A stretch of 38,125 nt of DNA. It comes from an uncultured Flaviramulus sp. (GTDB lineage Bacteria; Bacteroidota; Bacteroidia; Flavobacteriales; Flavobacteriaceae). Every line of letters begins with the position of its first letter. Within the stretch, counting starts at the first letter, position 1. Of the stretch, positions 32,405-38,125 are shown piece after piece. The notes under the pieces are model-generated. The model did not search any database and had not been told where the DNA came from. It saw only the letters and a list, made by a program, of their open reading frames with translations. The stretch covers positions 1 to 38,125 of the forward strand of contig CANKVS010000041.1 of the NCBI GenBank assembly GCA_947487155.1, given 5' to 3'. The translations under genes were made by a program, and so were the position numbers.

Positions 32405-32442
32405 AAAAAAAGCCTTCAATATTATAAATTGAAGGCTTTTTA
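32405..32442 (-). terminator. Bidirectional terminator between mscL and asd
   Basis: AAAAAAGCCTTCAAT and ATTGAAGGCTTTTT form a long stem with A and T tracts on both sides. On the minus strand it ends mscL before asd. Confidence 0.85.
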
Positions 32443-32479
32443 ACAACAAATAACACAATGTTATTTATTTAACAATTCG

Positions 32480-32881
32480 TTATTTTTTTAGCAAATCTCT
32501 TATTTCTGCTAATAAATCTTCTTGAGATGGTCCTGCAGGAGCTTCTGGTGCTGGTTCTTCTTTCTTCTTCATTTTGTTAACACCTTTAACAACCATAAAC
32601 ATTACAAATGCTACAATAATGAAATCGATAACATTGGTTAAAAATGTGCCATATTCTAAATATACTTCTCCAGCCATTTCTCCAGCATCATTTAATACGC
32701 CTTCTTTTAATTTGTATCTTAAAGCTTTAAAGTCTGAATCGAAAATTAGTCCAATTAAAGGCGATACTATTCCTCCTGTAAATGCCGTAACAACTTCTTT
32801 AAAAGCTGCACCCATTACAAAACCAACGGCAATGTCAATAAGGTTTCCCTTCATTGCAAACTCCTTAAATTCTTTTAACAT
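32480..32881 (-). CDS. mscL: Large-conductance mechanosensitive channel
   Basis: 133 aa, family length. The N-terminal helix MLKEFKEFAMKGNLIDIAVGFVMGAAF is diagnostic and forms the pore-lining TM1; TM2 is at about residues 80-100 (FIIVAFVMFMVVKGVN). The C-terminal bundle carries an EEPAPEAPAG linker. It releases solutes upon osmotic downshock in the inner membrane. Confidence 0.96.
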   Translation of the reverse strand: MLKEFKEFAMKGNLIDIAVGFVMGAAFKEVVTAFTGGIVSPLIGLIFDSDFKALRYKLKEGVLNDAGEMAGEVYLEYGTFLTNVIDFIIVAFVMFMVVKGVNKMKKKEEPAPEAPAGPSQEDLLAEIRDLLKK

Positions 32882-32953
32882 AATTATATAGTTTTAGTTA
32901 GTAAACCACTAAAATAACTAAAAAAAGTTACATGTTAATATGTGTTAAAAGGC

Positions 32954-34060
32954 TTATTTTTTGTAAACACGCTTAACACGTTGAGAAATAGCTGTTATAA
33001 GCTCGTAAGAAATTGTATTAGCTTTATGGGCTAAATTTTCGGCAGTATTAGTTTGATTAAAAATAATAACTTCATCACCTTCGTTACAATCAATATTGGT
33101 AATATTAACCATAATCATATCCATACACACATTGCCAATAATAGGAGCTAATTTCCCATGTATAGTTACAAAACCGTTGCCATTACCGTATTGTCTACCA
33201 ATACCGTCGGCATGACCAACAGGGAGTGTTGCCGTTTTTAAAACTCCATTACTTTTAAAGGCTCTATTATAACCTACAGATTCGTTTTTTTCTATAGTAT
33301 GAATTTGAGAAATTATCGTTTTTAAAGTAGCTATAGGTTTTAAGTTTTTATTTTCTTTTTCTGAATTCCCAAAGCCGTATAACCCTATGCCGCTTCTAAC
33401 CATATCGAAATGTGCTTCAGGATAATTTAATATCCCCGATGTGTTACACATATGAAGCATTGGCTTATAATCAATAGCTTTTATAACGTTTTTAGAAATA
33501 GATTTGAAACTTGCGATTTGATTTAAGGTAAATTCGTTTTCATTCAAATCTTCACTAGCTGCTAAATGAGAGAAAATAGAAGCGACCTTTACGGCTTTTG
33601 TAGCTCTTAATTTTGATGATATATAATCAACATCGTTTTCCAAAAAACCAAGTCGGTTTAAACCAGTATTAAATTTAATATGAATGGGATAGTTATTTTG
33701 TTTTTCCGCGGAAGCGATGGTAATAAATTCATTTAAAATTTTGGCATTATATAAGCTAGGTTCTAAAGAATTTTTAATTAAAATTTTAAAATTTATGGCT
33801 TGCGGATGCAGTACTAATATAGGTTTTGTAATGCCAGATTTACGTAGAGCAATACCTTCGTTAACATAGGCTACAGCAAAATAGTCGGCATTTAAGTCTT
33901 GCAAATAATGGGCAACATTATTGGCATCGCTACCATAGGCAAAAGCTTTAACAACAGCCAAAAATTTGGTGTTTTGTTGAAGTTTCGATTTTAGGTGCTC
34001 AAAATTATGTTTAAGCGCTTTTAAATCAATTTCTAAAAGAGTTTCTTGCGCTTTAGGCAT
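32954..34060 (-). CDS. alr: Alanine racemase
   Basis: 368 aa from ATG 34060, which overlaps the tdk stop by 8 bases; upstream ATGs at 34072 and 34102 would overlap tdk more and give an atypical N-terminus. PLP lysine in [13 protein letters not shown] (near residue 38), RxGIGLYG block, and the catalytic tyrosine in VGYNRAF. It makes D-alanine for peptidoglycan. Translationally coupled to tdk. Confidence 0.94.
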   Translation of the reverse strand: MPKAQETLLEIDLKALKHNFEHLKSKLQQNTKFLAVVKAFAYGSDANNVAHYLQDLNADYFAVAYVNEGIALRKSGITKPILVLHPQAINFKILIKNSLEPSLYNAKILNEFITIASAEKQNNYPIHIKFNTGLNRLGFLENDVDYISSKLRATKAVKVASIFSHLAASEDLNENEFTLNQIASFKSISKNVIKAIDYKPMLHMCNTSGILNYPEAHFDMVRSGIGLYGFGNSEKENKNLKPIATLKTIISQIHTIEKNESVGYNRAFKSNGVLKTATLPVGHADGIGRQYGNGNGFVTIHGKLAPIIGNVCMDMIMVNITNIDCNEGDEVIIFNQTNTAENLAHKANTISYELITAISQRVKRVYKK

Positions 34061-34703
34061 TGGGGTTGTCATTTGTTTTTGAAACAATTTCTTCGGCGTC
34101 ATTAACCTTTATACTTCGTGCTTTATCGCGCATCATAGCTTTGTAGTAAGCAGCTCTACTTAAAGGTTCATATTCATCAACTTCACCTAGAAGTACTAGA
34201 TTATCACTTTTAGATTTTCGGTAACTGTATTGTGCTAAATTCCCTGTCCTGGTGCAAACGGCGTGTACTTTAGTAACATATTCGGCAGTTGCCATAAGGT
34301 TTGGCATGGGACCAAAAGGGTTTCCTTTAAAATCCATATCTAAACCAGCCACAATAACACGAATACCTTTATTGGCTAAATCGTTACATATGCGTACTAT
34401 TTCGTCATCAAAAAACTGAGCTTCATCAATACCAACAACATCACAGCCATCGGCCAAAATAGGAATATTAGCTGCAGCTGGAACGGGTGTTGAACGAATT
34501 TCGTTATCGTCATGAGACACCACCATTTCCTCATTATAACGCACATCAACCGTAGGTTTAAAAATCTCTACTTTTTGTCTTGCAAATTGAGCGCGCTTGA
34601 GCCTGCGGATTAATTCTTCTGTTTTTCCAGAAAACATGGAGCCACAAATTACTTCAATCCATCCAAATTGTTCTTTATGATTTACTGTATTTTCAAGAAA
34701 CAT
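34053..34703 (-). CDS. tdk: Thymidine kinase
   Basis: 216 aa, type II thymidine kinase. P-loop [10 protein letters not shown] at about residues 21-30, Walker B-like VGIDEAQFF near 88-96, and [15 protein letters not shown] plus YRKS of the lasso/zinc region, although only one of the usual cysteines is evident there. Phosphorylates thymidine in salvage. First gene of the tdk-alr pair and divergent from the gene at 34883. Confidence 0.95.
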   Translation of the reverse strand: MFLENTVNHKEQFGWIEVICGSMFSGKTEELIRRLKRAQFARQKVEIFKPTVDVRYNEEMVVSHDDNEIRSTPVPAAANIPILADGCDVVGIDEAQFFDDEIVRICNDLANKGIRVIVAGLDMDFKGNPFGPMPNLMATAEYVTKVHAVCTRTGNLAQYSYRKSKSDNLVLLGEVDEYEPLSRAAYYKAMMRDKARSIKVNDAEEIVSKTNDNPNA

Positions 34704-34882
34704 TTCGTAATTTTAACATTGAACTTATTTTAATTTTTAAACTGAAGTAAAAAGGCAATTTTTAACCAATTAAAAAAGTTATAATAGTTCATTAAACAAA
34801 GCGATTATTCGTTTGTATAAAGGTGGCGCAAATTTATTAAAAATCAAAAGCCTGCAACGCATTAATTTAAAAATTGTAAATA

Positions 34883-35626
34883 ATGAAAAAGAAGTTGGAA
34901 TCTGAGTTGGTAAGTATAGCACACAGAATTCTTAAATTAAAGGGGAAAGAAGATGTTATTAAAATGCATGCTGAAGCATCTGCACTTTTAGAAAAACTAA
35001 CGGTGTTAAAATTTGCTCATGAAAATTTTGAAGACGACATTCCAACTATAGGTAACGATTCTTCATTTTTTGGGATGTTAGACACGGCGTTTAATAATAA
35101 GGTGAGCGATAATATTGAAGTTGAAGATAAAATTTATATTAATCTTGATGACTCTGAAGAAGAGGCCATTATGGAACCTTTGATGGAAACCATTAAAGAT
35201 ATGGTTGCTCAAATGCCACAAGAAACTTTAGAAGTTGATACCGTTTTTGAAGAAGCCATTCCTAAACAAAAGCAGCATAAAACCAATTTAGAAGATATTA
35301 CGTCTGGTTTTGAAGATATGCCCGTTTTTGAGCCTGTTTCTAAATCGAAAAACGGAAAAATAGAAGAAAAAAAATCGCTTAACGACAAACTAAAAAGTGG
35401 CGGACTTAATATTGGGCTAAACGATAAAATAGCATTTATTAAGCACTTGTTTAATGGAAAGAATGAGGATTACGACCGTGTTTTATCACAATTAAATACA
35501 TCGGTTTCCTTTAGGGATGCTAAACGTTTTATAAACGATATTGTAAAACCAGATTATAACAATTGGGTAGATAAAGAAGAGTTTGAAGAGCGTTTTATAC
35601 AAATTATTGAAAGTAAGTTCCAGTAA
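34883..35626 (+). CDS. Conserved hypothetical flavobacterial protein
   Basis: 247 aa, soluble, acidic. It has an N-terminal helical segment (1-45), an acidic linker of low complexity (about 60-170), and a C-terminal domain (about 175-247) with LNDKIAFIKHLFNGKNEDYDRVLSQLN and YNNWVDKEEFEERF. This arrangement is one I know from flavobacterial genomes but without assigned function. No motif for an enzyme is seen. Confidence 0.75.
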   Translation: MKKKLESELVSIAHRILKLKGKEDVIKMHAEASALLEKLTVLKFAHENFEDDIPTIGNDSSFFGMLDTAFNNKVSDNIEVEDKIYINLDDSEEEAIMEPLMETIKDMVAQMPQETLEVDTVFEEAIPKQKQHKTNLEDITSGFEDMPVFEPVSKSKNGKIEEKKSLNDKLKSGGLNIGLNDKIAFIKHLFNGKNEDYDRVLSQLNTSVSFRDAKRFINDIVKPDYNNWVDKEEFEERFIQIIESKFQ

Positions 35627-35646
35627 AAATCAACGACCATATTTAA

Positions 35647-36003
35647 ATGAAAATAACTAAAATTTTATACTGGGTAAGTACTATTTTGTTGTGTTTACTT
35701 TTTCTGTATTCTGCTTCAATGTATTTTACTAAAACCGAAATGATAAAAGGTTTTTTTGAAAGTTTCAATTATCCTAAATACATTGTAATTCCGTTAGCTA
35801 TTTTAAAAGTTTTTGGCGTTGGTATGATTTTATGGAGAAAAAGCACATGGTTAACAGAATGGGCTTATGCTGGTTTTTTCTTCGACTTGGTATTAGCAAC
35901 TGCGGCACATTATTTTGCAGGACATGGCGTTGTTGGGTTTTCATTATATGGATTATTATTGATTTTCTCTTCGTACTTTTTAGGAAAACAAATTAGAGAT
36001 TAA
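35647..36003 (+). CDS. DoxX-like integral membrane protein
   Basis: 118 aa with four predicted transmembrane segments (about 7-25, 43-62, 68-90 and 95-113). It begins with a hydrophobic segment followed by FTKTEMIKGFFESFNYPKYIV, the usual DoxX-like layout. Role unknown. Its stop codon overlaps the rsmI start by one base. Confidence 0.8.
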   Translation: MKITKILYWVSTILLCLLFLYSASMYFTKTEMIKGFFESFNYPKYIVIPLAILKVFGVGMILWRKSTWLTEWAYAGFFFDLVLATAAHYFAGHGVVGFSLYGLLLIFSSYFLGKQIRD

Positions 36004-36674
36004 TGAGTAAACTCTACATTGTACCAACCCCCATTGGAAATTTAAAAGACATCACCTTTAGAGCTATAGACGTTTTAAAAGAAGCCGATTTAATACTTGC
36101 TGAAGACACGCGTACTTCGGGAAAATTATTAAAGCATTTTGAAATTACCACGCACATGCAATCGCACCATATGCACAACGAGCATAAAACGGTAGAACAT
36201 GTGATTCAAAAAATAAAAAACGGAACTACGGTAGCACTTATTAGTGATGCAGGAACTCCAGCAATTTCAGATCCAGGATTTTTACTAACAAGAGCATGTA
36301 TTGAAAACCAAATTGAGGTCGATTGTTTACCTGGTGCAACAGCATTTGTACCAGCATTGGTAAACTCAGGATTACCAAATGATAAATTTGTATTTGAAGG
36401 GTTTTTGCCAGTAAAGAAAGGACGACAAACACGACTATTACTTTTGGCTGAAGAAACAAGAACTATCATTTTTTACGAGAGTCCGCATAAATTAGTTAAA
36501 ACCTTAGGGCATTTTTGTGAGTATTTTGGAGAAGACAGGCAAGTAGTAGTGTCTCGCGAATTAACCAAACTTTACGAAGAAACCATTCGTGGTACCTCCA
36601 AAGAAGTGTTAGAATATTATACAAATAAACCACCAAAAGGCGAAATTGTGGTTGTTGTAGGTGGCAAAAAATAA
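36003..36674 (+). CDS. rsmI: 16S rRNA (cytidine(1402)-2'-O)-methyltransferase
   Basis: 223 aa. The tetrapyrrole-methylase fold is recognisable by LYIVPTPIGNLKDITFRA at the N-terminus, LAEDTRTSGKLL, and ALISDAGTPAISDPG (about residues 79-93). It modifies C1402 of 16S rRNA, in the decoding centre. It lacks the short C-terminal extension of some family members, which is common in this phylum. Confidence 0.95.
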   Translation: MSKLYIVPTPIGNLKDITFRAIDVLKEADLILAEDTRTSGKLLKHFEITTHMQSHHMHNEHKTVEHVIQKIKNGTTVALISDAGTPAISDPGFLLTRACIENQIEVDCLPGATAFVPALVNSGLPNDKFVFEGFLPVKKGRQTRLLLLAEETRTIIFYESPHKLVKTLGHFCEYFGEDRQVVVSRELTKLYEETIRGTSKEVLEYYTNKPPKGEIVVVVGGKK

Positions 36675-36704
36675 ACCTGTAAAAGTTTACAAAATTATAA
36701 AAAA

Positions 36705-37049
36705 ATGAATATTGAAACCTTTATAAATAAATTACAAAATGCACCCAGAACCATTTCGTTTTCTGAAACCATGGGTATTATTGACGCGTATTACAAATTT
36801 ACACCAACAGCTTTTAAAAATGGCACGTTACACAATAAATCAGACGAGAATTTAGGTTCTTGTAAATTATTTGCCTTTGCTAAAGATAAAGGGTTTACAA
36901 AGGAAGAAACTTTGGCTTGTTTTGGTGAATTTTATTTTGAAGATGTATTAAATAACCCAAATGGAAATGGACATCAAAATATTAGAACTTTTATGAATAC
37001 TGGTTTTGAAGGGCTATTTTTTGATGAAAAACCACTAACTAAAAAATGA
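36705..37049 (+). CDS. HopJ type III effector-family protein
   Basis: 114 aa, full family length. The diagnostic blocks are ISFSETMGIIDAYYKFTPTAFKNG and GSCKLFAFAKDKGFTKEETLACFGEFY. Despite the family name, members occur in many free-living bacteria with no secretion system, and the function there is unknown. 30 bases after rsmI. Confidence 0.88.
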   Translation: MNIETFINKLQNAPRTISFSETMGIIDAYYKFTPTAFKNGTLHNKSDENLGSCKLFAFAKDKGFTKEETLACFGEFYFEDVLNNPNGNGHQNIRTFMNTGFEGLFFDEKPLTKK

Positions 37050-37062
37050 GCTGTTAATTAAA

Positions 37063-37632
37063 GTGAATGATTTACTACACGATATTAAGCAATGCACTAT
37101 TTGCAAGGATCATTTATTATTAGGGCCAAGGCCTGTGGTATCTGCACACCCAAATTCTAAAATAGTTATTATTGGTCAAGCACCAGGAACAAAAGTACAT
37201 GCTTCGGGAATTCCGTGGGATGATGCTAGCGGGAAACAATTGCGTAAATGGTTAGATATATCTGTAGAAGATTTTTATGATGACACTAAAATTGCCATTA
37301 TTCCTATGGGGTTTTGTTACCCAGGAAAAGGAAAAACAGGTGATTTACCACCACGACCAGAATGTGCTCCACAATGGCATAAACCATTATTTGATAAACT
37401 TAAAAATGTAGAACTCGTTATTTTAATTGGTATGTACGCTCAAAAATATTATTTGGGAAAAGCAGCTAAGAAAACATTAACAGAAACGGTAGACCATTTT
37501 CAAGAATACTTACCTAAATATTTACCATTGCCACATCCATCGCCACGAAATCGATTTTGGTTAACAAAGAATCCTTGGTTTGAAGTTGAGGTGTTGCCAG
37601 AGTTGAGAAGGAGAATGAAAAAGCTAATTTAA
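37063..37632 (+). CDS. Uracil-DNA glycosylase-family protein
   Basis: 189 aa with a GTG start at 37063. Motif IIGQAPGTKVHASGIPWDDASGK (residues 33-55) is the water-activating loop region of family 4/5-type glycosylases, and LPHPSPRNRFW near 157-167 is the substrate loop. Two N-terminal cysteines (CTIC) are present; the full four-cysteine Fe-S set of family 4 is not obvious. Likely a DNA-repair enzyme that removes uracil or related bases. Confidence 0.85.
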   Translation: MNDLLHDIKQCTICKDHLLLGPRPVVSAHPNSKIVIIGQAPGTKVHASGIPWDDASGKQLRKWLDISVEDFYDDTKIAIIPMGFCYPGKGKTGDLPPRPECAPQWHKPLFDKLKNVELVILIGMYAQKYYLGKAAKKTLTETVDHFQEYLPKYLPLPHPSPRNRFWLTKNPWFEVEVLPELRRRMKKLI

Positions 37633-37647
37633 CTTATAAATATAGTT

Positions 37648-37731
37648 GTCACTGCGAAGGAGGCACGACTGCGGCAGTCTTAATAATATGAAACTCTCTT
37701 CATGAGGTTGCTTCGTTTTACTCGCAATGAC
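37648..37731. repeat. REP-like intergenic palindrome (GTCACTGCGA type)
   Basis: Outer arms GTCACTGCGA (37648-37657) and TCGCAATGAC (37722-37731) pair with one mismatch; inside lie ACGACTGCGGCAGTC and a GCTTCGTTTTAC segment. This type is frequent in bacterial intergenic regions. Confidence 0.65.
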
Positions 37732-37752
37732 GTTTAATTATTATATTTACTA

Positions 37753-38052
37753 ATGAACAAGTCCTACGTGTACTTTTTGAGTAATAAAAACAACTCTGTT
37801 ATTTATATTGGTGTAACAAGTGATTTGTTGAAACGCGTATATCAATACAAAACAAAAGCGTACAAAGGATTTACTTCTAAATACAATTGCGATAAATTGA
37901 TATATTTTGAAGAGTTATTAGATATAAATCAAGCCATATCCAGAGAAAAACAATTAAAATCTGGTAATAGAAAAAGAAAAGAAGACTTAATAAATTTAAA
38001 CAATCCAGAATGGAATGATTTATCTGAAGGGTGGTTGTTTTATTTTGATTAG
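37753..38052 (+). CDS. GIY-YIG nuclease-domain protein
   Basis: 99 aa, a single GIY-YIG domain (YVYFLSNKNNSVIYIGVTSDLLKRV) with the usual Arg in the LLKRV helix and a Glu in SREKQLK. Short proteins of this type (UPF0213/YhbQ-like) are widespread; their substrate is uncertain. After a REP-like repeat, a position where such genes are often found. Confidence 0.9.
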   Translation: MNKSYVYFLSNKNNSVIYIGVTSDLLKRVYQYKTKAYKGFTSKYNCDKLIYFEELLDINQAISREKQLKSGNRKRKEDLINLNNPEWNDLSEGWLFYFD

Positions 38053-38125
38053 GCACTTTCAGGAGTAGTTCAACCTATTGGCTTTCAGTTATTTAATTTG
38101 TATTTTAGATAAAACAAAACCCCGA

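Overview
The window looks like a chromosome segment from a member of the Flavobacteriaceae (Bacteroidota). It is AT-rich. Promoters, where visible, follow the Bacteroidota -33 TTTG / -7 TAnnTTTG pattern, Shine-Dalgarno sequences are not evident, and the core genes (pdxA/ribE, DUF177-rpmF-fabH-accB-accC, asd, mscL, alr-tdk, rsmI) read like a flavobacterial backbone.

Region 1 (1 to about 15,650) is the striking part: an array of seven gene cassettes separated by imperfectly palindromic sites of 123-125 bp. The sites differ in sequence but share one architecture: outer AAC...GTT cores, an internal loop of 6 nt on one side and 3 nt on the other, an 18-21 nt paired arm, and a 70-73 nt terminal loop. 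Each cassette begins and ends with the same 9-10 bp in inverted orientation, as integron cassettes do, where the start of a cassette completes its own attC after circularisation. One 4,010-bp cassette is present twice (387-4396 and 8767-12776), with identity starting and stopping at the site cores. Cassette contents, starting at the recombinase end: a C5-methyltransferase/endonuclease module with a DUF6471 gene; a four-gene probable Type IIS restriction-modification system (copy 2); a DUF4375 gene; a secreted cysteine-motif protein; a five-gene MarR/thioredoxin-like stress module with its own operators; the restriction-modification cassette again (copy 1); and a short cassette with no clear gene.

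Region 2 (15,600-16,917) holds the candidate machinery. A putative attI-like site (AAC core plus a perfect 27-bp palindrome containing a TAnnTTTG box) lies beside a 376-aa tyrosine recombinase. The recombinase has all catalytic residues and an IntI-like NPLDF end, but it has an extra N-terminal domain and I do not see the extra helix typical of classical IntI. Most cassette genes run on the minus strand, away from the recombinase. The plus strand, which would be the cassette bottom strand, folds with G.T wobbles at conserved stem positions. The whole resembles an integron built on a different recombinase branch.

Region 3 (16,918-18,728) has a zinc-ribbon protein gene, a second tyrosine recombinase of the Bacteroidota mobile-element type, and a 3' tRNA fragment (anticodon loop CTCATAA), which suggests that the array sits inside a larger tRNA-targeted island whose other end lies off-window to the left.

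Region 4 (18,729-38,125) is ordinary core genome: riboflavin synthase, PdxA, a fatty-acid synthesis cluster, an FAD oxidoreductase with a GreA/B-like protein, an ABC ATPase, prolyl oligopeptidase and M28 peptidases, asd, mscL, alr-tdk, a DoxX-like protein, rsmI, a HopJ-type protein, a uracil-DNA glycosylase-family protein and a GIY-YIG protein. Several intergenic REP-like inverted repeats are present.
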